Below are positions 1 to 6,340 of a DNA stretch of 7,442 nucleotides, in pieces. Made by a program: the position numbers and the translations under genes. The notes below the pieces were generated by a model. It was not told the DNA's origin. It searched no databases and worked only from the letters and a program-made list of their open reading frames with translations. The stretch's first letter is position 1. The number at the start of each line of letters is the position of its first letter. Source of the stretch: Candidatus Omnitrophota bacterium (GTDB taxonomy: Bacteria; Omnitrophota; Gorgyraeia; Duberdicusellales; 4484-171); the NCBI GenBank assembly GCA_003644405.1, contig QNCE01000061.1, positions 1 through 7,442 of the forward strand, read 5' to 3'.

Positions 1-191
1 ACGATTTCAGAATAGTATTTGCCTCTTCCAAAATTGTCTACAGTTGTTTTTTTCTCTAAACAGTCTAAATAATTTATTTCCACTCCTTTATTTTTTAGGT
101 AAGTTAGAATTACTAAAAATCCGTAGGGTTTGAGCCAAAAGTCGTAAGCAGCAAAGTCGTAAATCCAGGGATTTATTGCTAAGATTTGCAT
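1..191 (-). CDS. Probable B12-binding/radical SAM protein, N-terminal fragment
   Basis: This minus-strand reading frame starts with ATG at 191 and runs off the left edge; 63 complete codons are visible. The protein begins MQILAINPWIYDFAAYDFW, followed by a hydrophobic stretch (GFLVILTYL, residues 24-32) and then GVEINYLDCL (residues 36-45). A beta strand, the 'INPW.YDFAAYD' loop, a helix, a 'KGVE' turn and a second strand ending in 'LDC' are what I know from the N-terminal cobalamin-binding-like domain of many radical SAM enzymes. The CxxxCxxC iron-sulfur motif that would prove the assignment lies outside the window. There is no clear Shine-Dalgarno sequence before the ATG. The gene is divergent from tilS and so is not part of the plus-strand operon. 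Its substrate cannot be inferred. Confidence 0.65.
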   Translation of the reverse strand, partial: MQILAINPWIYDFAAYDFWLKPYGFLVILTYLKNKGVEINYLDCLEKKTTVDNFGRGKYYSEI

Positions 192-202
192 TACTAATCA
201 GT

Positions 203-213
203 ATTTTATTATA
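203..213 (-). promoter_or_regulatory. Possible -10 region for the divergent minus-strand gene
   Basis: Read on the minus strand, TATAAT (213-208) runs directly into TAAAAT (208-203), 11-16 bases before the ATG at 191. No good -35 hexamer lies at the right distance. The area is very AT-rich, so a chance match is quite possible. Confidence 0.3.
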
Positions 214-241
214 ATTTTATCACCAAGGCAATCATCCCTTA

Positions 242-250
242 TGATATAAT
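242..250 (+). promoter_or_regulatory. Extended -10 promoter of tilS, predicted near-leaderless
   Basis: The sequence TGATATAAT is a perfect extended -10 element (TG, one base, TATAAT at 245-250). No convincing -35 hexamer is seen 16-18 bases upstream, which extended -10 promoters do not strictly need. Transcription would start near 257, only about 4 bases before the tilS ATG at 261. The bases before the ATG (AAAAAGTAAA) hold no Shine-Dalgarno sequence, consistent with a leaderless or nearly leaderless mRNA. The start site is inferred from spacing alone. Confidence 0.6.
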
Positions 251-260
251 AAAAAGTAAA

Positions 261-1247
261 ATGGTAGAGGAGACTTTCCTAAATACCTTATCTCGATATC
301 AACTCTTAAAACCAAAAGATAAAGTTATCTTGGGAGTTTCGGGGGGTCCAGATTCTGTATGTATGCTTTATCTTTTTTCTCAAATAAGAGATAAGTTCAA
401 ACTTAAATTATTGTGTGCACATTTTAATCACTGTTTGAGAGAAGAGGCAGAGAGTGAGGAAAGGTTTGTAGAAAAGATGTGTGCTCAATGGAAGATAGAT
501 TTTGTAAGTGAGAAAAAAAATGTTAAGAAATTTTTTAATGGAGACTCTTTAGAGCAGACTGCCCGAAATCTAAGATTCGATTTCTTTTTAAAATGTGCAA
601 GGAGATATAAATTTAAAAAGCTAGCATTGGCTCATAACAAAGATGATGTAATAGAAACTATTCTTATGAGAATAATAAGAGGCGCAGCCCTTAAAGGTTT
701 GAGAGGGATTTCTCCGAAAACAAAATTCAAAAATATTGTTGCAGTGAGACCACTTATCGAGTTAAGGAAAAAAGAAATTTTAGATTGGCTGAAGAAAAAA
801 AATATTCCTTACCGAGTAGATAGAAGCAACTTTGAAGATAAGTTTTTCAGAAACAAAATAAGGTTAAAGCTTCTTCCTATTTTGGAAGAGTTTAATCCTA
901 ACATAGTTAATGTGCTCTTTAACTTGGCAAAAGCTACTTCTTTGGATTACGAATTTATTTACTCCTTTACTAAAGAGCAGTTTGCTCATCTAAAAAAGCA
1001 GCGAGGAAAAGGATATATAAGGTTAAATATAGATGAGATAAAAAAACTTCCTGATTCTATAGTAGTTAACCTCTTACGGTTAGCGATAGAGGAAGTTAAA
1101 GGAGATACCAGGAGGTTAACGTTTAAACATTTTGAGCAAGTTTTAGAGTTAATTAACAAAAAAGATTCCTACGGTAGTTTGGATTTGCCACTTCTGGAGG
1201 TTAAAAAAGAGGATGGATGGCTTACAATCAAGTCCTTGCTTTTTTAG
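261..1247 (+). CDS. tilS: tRNA(Ile)-lysidine synthase, short form
   Basis: TilS attaches lysine to C34 of the CAU-anticodon tRNA-Ile using ATP, so that the tRNA reads AUA and is charged with isoleucine. It acts in the cytoplasm. The PP-loop SGGPDS is at residues 27-32, followed by the family motif AHFNHCLR (53-60). The second ATP/tRNA-contact motif is AHNKDDVIET (124-133), slightly divergent from the common 'HHxxDDQxET'. LMRIIRG (135-141), RPL (163-165) and the VDxSN...RNxIR segment (186-201) are also as in the family. At 328 residues it is much shorter than the E. coli or Bacillus enzymes (over 430). It ends soon after the helical linker, lacking the C-terminal domain, as in the short Aquifex enzyme. 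The ATG at 261 is the only start with a full PP-loop strand and lies just after a strong -10 box. The gap to ftsH is 24 bases, and hpt, often found between these two genes, is absent. Confidence 0.95.
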   Translation: MVEETFLNTLSRYQLLKPKDKVILGVSGGPDSVCMLYLFSQIRDKFKLKLLCAHFNHCLREEAESEERFVEKMCAQWKIDFVSEKKNVKKFFNGDSLEQTARNLRFDFFLKCARRYKFKKLALAHNKDDVIETILMRIIRGAALKGLRGISPKTKFKNIVAVRPLIELRKKEILDWLKKKNIPYRVDRSNFEDKFFRNKIRLKLLPILEEFNPNIVNVLFNLAKATSLDYEFIYSFTKEQFAHLKKQRGKGYIRLNIDEIKKLPDSIVVNLLRLAIEEVKGDTRRLTFKHFEQVLELINKKDSYGSLDLPLLEVKKEDGWLTIKSLLF

Positions 1248-1263
1248 AAGTATAAATTATAAT
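1236..1263 (+). promoter_or_regulatory. Probable promoter of ftsH, predicted leaderless
   Basis: A perfect TATAAT lies at 1258-1263, with a weak -35 candidate TTGCTT at 1236-1241 and 16 bases between them. Transcription would start around 1270, immediately before the ftsH ATG at 1272. There is no Shine-Dalgarno sequence before that ATG. This would give the ftsH-nnrD operon its own leaderless transcript in addition to read-through from tilS. A six-codon out-of-frame ATG ORF including stop (1262-1279) overlaps the ftsH start and is probably fortuitous. Confidence 0.5.
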
Positions 1264-1271
1264 GAATAGTT

Positions 1272-3146
1272 ATGAATAATCGAAGGGGTAAAGATAAGAA
1301 ACCTTCTTCTGAATTCAAATTTATGAGGGGGATGATTCTCTGGCTCTTTCTATTTTTAGGATTGATGTGGCTTTTTAGTTCTCTTCTTCCAAACTTTATG
1401 GGAACAGTAGAGAAGTTAAACTACAGCGAGTTCTATTATCTTTTAGAGAATAATTTAAAAGAACCCAATATAGAGTGGATCAAAAAGACTGACAACTTAA
1501 TTCAGGGGCAATTTACCTTCCGAAGGGGAGGGAAGAGATTCTATGTTTATGTTCCTCAGGAAGATAAAGAACTTATCGGGTTGCTTAAGAGGAATGTTAA
1601 GAAATTTGAGATAGAACCTCCCAAGACTATTTGGGCAAATCTTTTTTACTCCTTAGGACCGATGATTTTGATTATTCTGTTTCTCTGGTATTTTGCCTAC
1701 CGAGGTTCTCAAATAGGTTCTCGAGTGTGGTCATTTGGGAGAGCAAGGACCCATATGATTGAAAAGGGAAAGACCCCTAAGGTTACTTTTCGGGATGTGG
1801 CAGGAATAGATGAAGCTAAAGAGGAGTTAGGAGAGGTAATTGAATTTTTAAAAGATCCTAAGAGATTTCAAAAACTAGGAGGTAGAATTCCTAAAGGAGT
1901 TATCCTAGTAGGTCCTCCGGGATGTGGAAAGACTTTATTAGCTAAGGCTGTAGCAGGAGAAGCGGATGTGCCTTTTTTTAGTATAAGTGGCTCTGATTTT
2001 GTTGAACTCTTTGTAGGAGTAGGAGCAAGTAGAGTACGCGATCTTTTTGACCAGGCCAAAAAAGCAGCTAAATTAGGAGGAAGAGGAGCAATTATTTTTA
2101 TTGACGAAATAGATGCTGTGGGAAGGCAGCGCTTTGCAGGAATTGGAGGAGGACATGATGAAAGAGAGCAAACATTAAATCAGTTGCTAGTTGAGATGGA
2201 TGGATTTCAGACCGAAGAGGGAATTATCGTGTTAGCAGCTACCAATCGTCCTGATGTTTTAGATCCCGCTTTACTTAGACCAGGAAGATTCGATAGGCAC
2301 ATTGTGATTGATGCTCCAGATATAAAAGGAAGAGAAGAGATATTGAGAGTGCATACTCGAAAGATAAAGTTAGCTAGCAATGTAGATCTGAATGTGCTTG
2401 CTAAGCAGACTCCCGGATTTTCTGGTGCGGATTTAGAGAACCTTTGTAATGAGGCAGCTCTTTTAGCAGCAAGAAAGGGGAAGGAAGCAGTGGAAATGGA
2501 GGAGCTACAGGAAGCAATAGAAAGAGTGGTAGCTGGTCCTCAAAGAAAAAGTAAGGTAATTTCTAAAAAAGAGAAGGAGATTATTGCCTACCATGAAGCA
2601 GGACACGCTCTCCTTTCCTTATACCTTCCTGGGGTAGATCCTCTTCATAAGGTTTCCATTGTGCCTAGGGGGGTTAGTGCTTTAGGATATACTATGCAGT
2701 TACCTTCCCAAGATAGATATATTTTGACAAAGTCAGAACTTTTAGACAGAATATGTGTTTTGTTAGGGGGAAGGGCTTCTGAGGAGTTAATTTTGAAAGA
2801 TGTTACCAGTGGTGCACAGAATGATTTAGAAATGGCTACAAAACTCGCTCGGAAGATGGTTACTGAGCTAGGGATGAGTTCCAAATTGGGTCATCTCACT
2901 TTAGGAAAGAAAGAGGGGCCGGTATTCTTAGGTAGAGATTTAATAGAGCATAAAGATTACTCTGATGAGACAGCAAGATTAATAGACCAAGAGGTTAAAA
3001 AAATTGTCGATGAGGCCTACGATAGAGCAAAGGGAATAATAGAAGAACATTTAGACAAACTTAAGCTTTTAGCAACTAAACTCTTAGAAAAAGAGGTATT
3101 GGATTCTCAGGAAGTAAAGGAAATTGTAGGGCTTGAAAATGCCTAA
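1272..3146 (+). CDS. ftsH: ATP-dependent zinc metalloprotease FtsH
   Basis: FtsH is a hexameric inner-membrane AAA+ protease that extracts and degrades membrane proteins and unstable cytoplasmic regulators. Two transmembrane helices (about residues 20-39 and 124-146) flank an extracytoplasmic domain of about 85 residues. The AAA module has Walker A GPPGCGKT (214-221, Cys where Thr is commonest), a pore loop in FVELFVGVGASR, Walker B IIFIDEID (274-281) and the second region of homology with arginine fingers R339 and R342 (ATNRPD...RPGRFDR). The protease domain has the zinc motif HEAGH (441-445), with the third ligand expected at D518 in SGAQNDLEMAT. The 624-residue length is normal and all catalytic residues are present, so the enzyme should be active. 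The ATG at 1272 gives the usual short basic N-terminus before helix 1. folP follows after 6 bases. Confidence 0.98.
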   Translation: MNNRRGKDKKPSSEFKFMRGMILWLFLFLGLMWLFSSLLPNFMGTVEKLNYSEFYYLLENNLKEPNIEWIKKTDNLIQGQFTFRRGGKRFYVYVPQEDKELIGLLKRNVKKFEIEPPKTIWANLFYSLGPMILIILFLWYFAYRGSQIGSRVWSFGRARTHMIEKGKTPKVTFRDVAGIDEAKEELGEVIEFLKDPKRFQKLGGRIPKGVILVGPPGCGKTLLAKAVAGEADVPFFSISGSDFVELFVGVGASRVRDLFDQAKKAAKLGGRGAIIFIDEIDAVGRQRFAGIGGGHDEREQTLNQLLVEMDGFQTEEGIIVLAATNRPDVLDPALLRPGRFDRHIVIDAPDIKGREEILRVHTRKIKLASNVDLNVLAKQTPGFSGADLENLCNEAALLAARKGKEAVEMEELQEAIERVVAGPQRKSKVISKKEKEIIAYHEAGHALLSLYLPGVDPLHKVSIVPRGVSALGYTMQLPSQDRYILTKSELLDRICVLLGGRASEELILKDVTSGAQNDLEMATKLARKMVTELGMSSKLGHLTLGKKEGPVFLGRDLIEHKDYSDETARLIDQEVKKIVDEAYDRAKGIIEEHLDKLKLLATKLLEKEVLDSQEVKEIVGLENA

Positions 3147-3152
3147 CCTTAG

Positions 3153-4364
3153 ATGAGAGTAATTCCTATAGATGTAAAGAACTTAGCTCATGCTCATAAG
3201 ATTATGGATTCTTTAGGCGTAGATAGAGAAGGTATAAAAATAATGGCTCCTAAGAGCATCTTCAGAGTTTTTAAAATCGAAGAGATAGATTCAGTAGCTG
3301 CTAATATAGTAAAGCAACAGCTTCTTTCCTTAGGGGGCGAAGCAAGCTTGCCTCGAGGGGCGTTAACTAAGAGGATTTCTACAGAAATGATTATTTCTGC
3401 TACACTTTCTCAACTTAAAAAAGTTATCCCTAAATTAAAAAGACAAAGCTTTGGTTTAAAAGAGTTAGGAGAAAAAATAGCTAGTTTTGTTAAAGAAGAA
3501 AACACTACCTTATTGTTAGCTAGAGATAAAAAAGTTTCCATTAGAAAACCCATGATTTGTGGAATAATAAATTTGACTCCTGATTCTTTCAGTGGAGATG
3601 GGATTTTTAAGGATTCTTTACATTCTTTAACTAAAGCTAAGCATCTGGTTTTAAAAAAGGTAGAGGCAATGGTAAAAAATGGAGCAAGAATGATTGATGT
3701 GGGAGGAGAATCTAGCCGACCTTTTTCCCAAAGAATAAGCCCAGAAGAGGAGATAAAAAGAGTAATTCCTTACTTAAAAGAGATAAGAAAGCGATTCCCA
3801 TCTGTTTTACTTTCCATTGATACTTACAAATACAAGGTTGCTAAAGAGGCAGTTAACGAAGGTGTAGATATCATAAACGATATTACTGCTTTAAGAGAGT
3901 CTACTCAGATTTTCTCTCTAGTTAAAAAGTATAAGTTAGGATGCATCTTAATGCATATGAAGGGAACACCTCAAACTATGCAGATTAGACCTTTCTATAA
4001 AGATGTAGTTAGAGAGATTATAAGTTTTCTGGAAGAACGAGTAGATTTCTGTTTGAAAAAAGGGATAGAGAAGGCTCAACTTATGATAGATCCAGGAATA
4101 GGGTTTGGGAAGCGTCTCCAGGATAATATCGAAATTCTTGCTCGTCTAAGGGAATTTAAAACTTTAGGATTACCTATTTTCTTAGGGGTTTTTCGAAAGT
4201 CCTTTATTGGTCAGATTCTGAACCTTCCTGTAGAAGAAAGGTTAATTGGTAGTGTAGCAGCAGTAATCTGGGCTGTTCTTAAAGGAGCTAATGTTTTAAG
4301 AGTTCATGATGTAAAAGAAACCGCCCAGGCTCTTAAAATTATTGAGAAGTTGGCAGAAAACTAA
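3153..4364 (+). CDS. folP: Dihydropteroate synthase with N-terminal extension
   Basis: The enzyme condenses p-aminobenzoate with the pterin pyrophosphate to make 7,8-dihydropteroate, the step blocked by sulfonamides. The catalytic TIM-barrel occupies about residues 130-403. It shows GIINLTPDSFS (137-147), IDVGGESSRP (181-190), SIDTYK (221-226), MIDPGIGFGK (311-320), FRKSFIG (347-353) and RVHD (383-386). About 130 residues precede the barrel (MRVIPIDVKNLAHAHKIMDS onward). They are alpha/beta in appearance, with blocks such as 'GIKIMAPKSIF' and 'AANIVKQQLLSLGGEA'. I recall a similar extension in DHPS of Deltaproteobacteria-like and related lineages, with unknown role. The usual Ser of the 'SRK' substrate loop is Phe347, while Arg348 and Lys349 are kept. 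The start has no Shine-Dalgarno sequence and lies 6 bases after ftsH, suggesting coupled translation. The stop overlaps the cdaA start by one base. Confidence 0.95.
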   Translation: MRVIPIDVKNLAHAHKIMDSLGVDREGIKIMAPKSIFRVFKIEEIDSVAANIVKQQLLSLGGEASLPRGALTKRISTEMIISATLSQLKKVIPKLKRQSFGLKELGEKIASFVKEENTTLLLARDKKVSIRKPMICGIINLTPDSFSGDGIFKDSLHSLTKAKHLVLKKVEAMVKNGARMIDVGGESSRPFSQRISPEEEIKRVIPYLKEIRKRFPSVLLSIDTYKYKVAKEAVNEGVDIINDITALRESTQIFSLVKKYKLGCILMHMKGTPQTMQIRPFYKDVVREIISFLEERVDFCLKKGIEKAQLMIDPGIGFGKRLQDNIEILARLREFKTLGLPIFLGVFRKSFIGQILNLPVEERLIGSVAAVIWAVLKGANVLRVHDVKETAQALKIIEKLAEN

Positions 4365-5125
4365 TGGAAGTACTAGCTAATTTGTTAAATTGGAAAGCAA
4401 TAATAGAAATTTTAATTTTGTGGTTTGTTATCTACCGAATATTTTTATTCTTGAAAGGAACCAAGGCAGTTTATCTTCTGAGGGGCATAGTTATTTTAGT
4501 CGTTTCTTTCTTTATATTTCAAAGATTAGGGTTTCATGTGCTAAGCTGGTTATTAACCAAATTTTTTGCTTTCTTCTTACTCTTAGTGGTAATTATTTTC
4601 CAGCCTGAGTTAAGAGAGGGGCTTATCCGTTTAGGAAAAAGACATTTTTTCCCTTTAGAATTAGGGAAGGAGGAAATCGAGAAAGCAATTAAGGAGATTG
4701 TTACTGCAGTAGGGAATATGGCAAAAAGAAAAATAGGAGCACTTATAGCTATCAAAAGAGAAATAGGACTTAAAAATATAGTGGAGACAGGAGTGATTCT
4801 AAATGCCCAGATAAGCAGTGAGCTCTTAGAGAATATATTTTATCCCTTAGCACCCCTTCATGATGGAGGAGTAGTGGTAGATGGAAATCTAATAGTGAGT
4901 GCTGCCTGTCTTTTTCCTATTTCCGATAATCCTAACTTAGAGAAAACCTTAGGGATGCGTCACAGAGCAGCTGTAGGACTTTCTGAACATTCTGATGCTG
5001 TGGTAGTGGTAGTTTCTGAAGAAAGTGGAGCGATGTCCTTGGCTATAAACGGTCAACTTACCAGAAATCTTTCTGGAGAGGAATTGTTTACTATTCTTAA
5101 GGGACAGTTGAGGAAGGAAAAATGA
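4364..5125 (+). CDS. cdaA: Diadenylate cyclase CdaA (c-di-AMP synthase)
   Basis: CdaA is the membrane-bound enzyme that joins two ATP into cyclic di-AMP, a second messenger for potassium, osmotic and cell-wall control. Three N-terminal transmembrane helices (about residues 11-30, 36-55 and 60-78) are followed by QPELREGLIRLG and the DAC domain (about 84-245). The two signature motifs are PLHDGG (164-169) and GMRHRAA (RHR at 199-201). The first is DGG instead of the classic DGA. The remaining DAC landmarks (AACLFPISDNP, GLSEHSDAVVVVVSEESG) match well, so activity is expected. The ATG overlaps the folP stop (TAATG) with no clear Shine-Dalgarno sequence, a termination-reinitiation arrangement. 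The stop overlaps the next ORF as ATGA. In Firmicutes the gene is followed by cdaR and glmM; here only a 44-codon CdaR-like ORF follows. Confidence 0.95.
   Translation: MEVLANLLNWKAIIEILILWFVIYRIFLFLKGTKAVYLLRGIVILVVSFFIFQRLGFHVLSWLLTKFFAFFLLLVVIIFQPELREGLIRLGKRHFFPLELGKEEIEKAIKEIVTAVGNMAKRKIGALIAIKREIGLKNIVETGVILNAQISSELLENIFYPLAPLHDGGVVVDGNLIVSAACLFPISDNPNLEKTLGMRHRAAVGLSEHSDAVVVVVSEESGAMSLAINGQLTRNLSGEELFTILKGQLRKEK
5111..5117 (+). promoter_or_regulatory. Ribosome binding site of the 44-codon CdaR-like ORF
   Basis: AGGAAGG, preceded by G, ends 4 bases before the ATG at 5122 and lies inside the last codons of cdaA. It is one of the few recognisable Shine-Dalgarno sequences in the window. 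It supports real translation of the very short ORF that follows. Confidence 0.6.
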
Positions 5126-5256
5126 AGATAAAAGTAAGATTGAATCTTAAGACTTTGCTATTTAATAATTTCTGGTTAAAGGTAATTTCTTTTATCATAG
5201 CTCTCATTGCTTGGCTTTATGTTAATGGAGAGATTATGCGAGGAATAAAGATATGA
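5122..5256 (+). CDS. 44-residue CdaR/YbbR-like membrane-anchor microprotein
   Basis: This short frame encodes a 44-residue protein with a basic start (MKIKVRLNLK), then NNFWLKVISFIIALIAWLYV (15-34) and a short tail ending GIKI. The pattern N-x-W-L-K-x-x-S followed by a single hydrophobic helix ending in WLYV is the N-terminal membrane anchor of CdaR (YbbR-domain) proteins, which bind and regulate CdaA. Full CdaR has several extracytoplasmic YbbR repeats after this helix; here there are none. The ORF sits exactly where cdaR belongs. It overlaps cdaA by ATGA (5122-5125) and pdxJ by ATGA (5253-5256), has a good Shine-Dalgarno sequence and no internal stop. I infer either a functional one-helix CdaA partner or the neat remnant of a deletion that also removed glmM. 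Its retained frame also carries the pdxJ ribosome binding site. Confidence 0.75.
   Translation: MKIKVRLNLKTLLFNNFWLKVISFIIALIAWLYVNGEIMRGIKI
5240..5244 (+). promoter_or_regulatory. Ribosome binding site of pdxJ
   Basis: GAGGA lies 8 bases before the pdxJ ATG at 5253 and inside the final codons of the CdaR-like ORF. Together with the ATGA overlap it fixes the pdxJ start and couples its translation to the small ORF. Confidence 0.65.
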
Positions 5257-5984
5257 AATTAGGGGTTAACATAGATCACATTGCTACCTTAAGAGAAGCA
5301 AGAAAGACTATTTATCCTGATCCAGTTGTAGGGGCGTTGCTGGCAGAGTATGCAGGATGTGACTCTATAGTAGCTCACCTAAGAGAAGATAGGCGTCACA
5401 TAAAAGAAAGAGATATTATCCTTATTCGCAAAGCAATTTGTATACCATTTAATCTAGAAATGTCTACTAACAAAGAAATTGTTGCTTTTGCCTGTAATTT
5501 AAAACCTCATAAAGCTACTCTTGTTCCGGAAAGAAGGAGAGAGTTAACTACTGAAGGAGGCTTGGATTTAGTTACTTACTATAGTAAAGTTAAAAAAGTA
5601 GTGGATAAGTTAAAAAGAGAAGGTATCGAAGTAAGTATTTTCATTGATCCTTCAAAATCACAGATAAATAGAGCAAAGCGTTTAGGGATAAACATCATAG
5701 AGCTTAATACGGGAAGGTACTCCGAAAGTAAAAGTAAGAAAGAAAGAAAAGGCCGTCTTGCTAAAATTAAGGAAGCTGCTAAGTATGCTAAAAAAGAGGG
5801 TTTCTTTGTTGCTGGAGGTCATGGTCTAAATTATGAGAATGTAGGAGAGATAGCTAGGATAAGAGAAATTGAAGAGTTGAATATTGGTCATGCTATAATC
5901 TCACGAGGGGTATTTGTAGGATTAGTATCTGCGGTAGAAGAGATGATTGAGATTATTAGAAAGAATAGGCGATTAAAAACTTAA
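5253..5984 (+). CDS. pdxJ: Pyridoxine 5'-phosphate synthase
   Basis: PdxJ condenses 3-amino-2-oxopropyl phosphate with 1-deoxy-D-xylulose 5-phosphate to form pyridoxine 5'-phosphate, the ring-closing step of DXP-dependent vitamin B6 synthesis. The protein opens directly with the family signature LGVNIDHIATLREAR. By alignment with the E. coli enzyme (H45, E72, H193) the catalytic residues are H42 in HLREDRRH, E69 in FNLEMS and H190 in AGGHGLNYENV. Further conserved blocks are LVPERRRELTTEGGLD, FIDPS, IELNTGRY and LNIGHAIISR. The 243-residue length matches the family. The ATG at 5253 overlaps the stop of the CdaR-like ORF and has a ribosome binding site, so the start is secure. PdxJ argues against the PdxS/PdxT route typical of Firmicutes. 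acpS follows after 2 bases, a pairing also seen in E. coli (pdxJ-acpS). Confidence 0.98.
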   Translation: MKLGVNIDHIATLREARKTIYPDPVVGALLAEYAGCDSIVAHLREDRRHIKERDIILIRKAICIPFNLEMSTNKEIVAFACNLKPHKATLVPERRRELTTEGGLDLVTYYSKVKKVVDKLKREGIEVSIFIDPSKSQINRAKRLGINIIELNTGRYSESKSKKERKGRLAKIKEAAKYAKKEGFFVAGGHGLNYENVGEIARIREIEELNIGHAIISRGVFVGLVSAVEEMIEIIRKNRRLKT

Positions 5985-5986
5985 AA

Positions 5987-6340
5987 ATGGTAATAGGAGT
6001 AGGAATAGATATAGTAAAGATAGAGAAGTTAAAAGAGGCGGTACAGAAATGGGGGACTCTTTTCCTAAATAGGATTTTTAACTCTCAGGAGTTAGAGAAT
6101 ATTCAGGAAGGTAGAATATACTATCAGCGTTTGGCGGCAAGGTTTGCAGCTAAGGAAGCGGTAATAAAGGCACTTTCTAAAAATTACCCTTTAGTTTTGA
6201 AAGACATTCTTATCCTCAATAGAAAGAATGGAGCTCCTTACTGTGAGGTAAAGAAAAAAATTGATTTAGATATCTCTCTTTCTATAACTCACATAGAGGA
6301 CTATGCGGTTGCCTGTGCAGTTGCTCAGAAGAAAGTCTGA
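5987..6340 (+). CDS. acpS: Holo-[acyl-carrier-protein] synthase
   Basis: AcpS moves the 4'-phosphopantetheine arm from CoA to the serine of acyl carrier protein, activating fatty acid synthesis. The 117-residue length is typical for this trimeric enzyme. The magnesium-binding motif GVGIDIV (4-10) contains D8, and ARFAAKEAVIKAL (51-63) contains E57 and K61, matching the E. coli D9/E58 and the conserved lysine. The C-terminal SITHIEDYAVACAVA (99-113) is the conserved S-x-x-H strand. It starts 2 bases after pdxJ with no clear Shine-Dalgarno sequence, so it probably depends on coupled translation. Its last 38 bases overlap the predicted start of nnrD in another frame. Confidence 0.96.
   Translation: MVIGVGIDIVKIEKLKEAVQKWGTLFLNRIFNSQELENIQEGRIYYQRLAARFAAKEAVIKALSKNYPLVLKDILILNRKNGAPYCEVKKKIDLDISLSITHIEDYAVACAVAQKKV

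Noticed and set aside
1262..1279. Six-codon leader ORF, stop included, overlapping the ftsH start
   Set aside because: It has no ribosome binding site and overlaps the TATAAT box, so it would start upstream of the predicted transcript start.
1868..2059. 63-codon minus-strand ORF inside ftsH
   Set aside because: It lies antisense to the highly conserved Walker A and pore-loop region of FtsH, resembles no protein I know, and has no sign of independent coding.
2645..2884. 79-codon minus-strand ORF inside ftsH
   Set aside because: It is antisense to the conserved FtsH protease domain; the open frame follows from the codon use of the real gene.
4390..4755. Two ORFs of about 72 codons on opposite strands inside cdaA (4390-4608 plus, 4534-4755 minus)
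   Set aside because: Both are out-of-frame or antisense shadows of the cdaA transmembrane and early DAC region, with low-complexity composition and no ribosome binding site.
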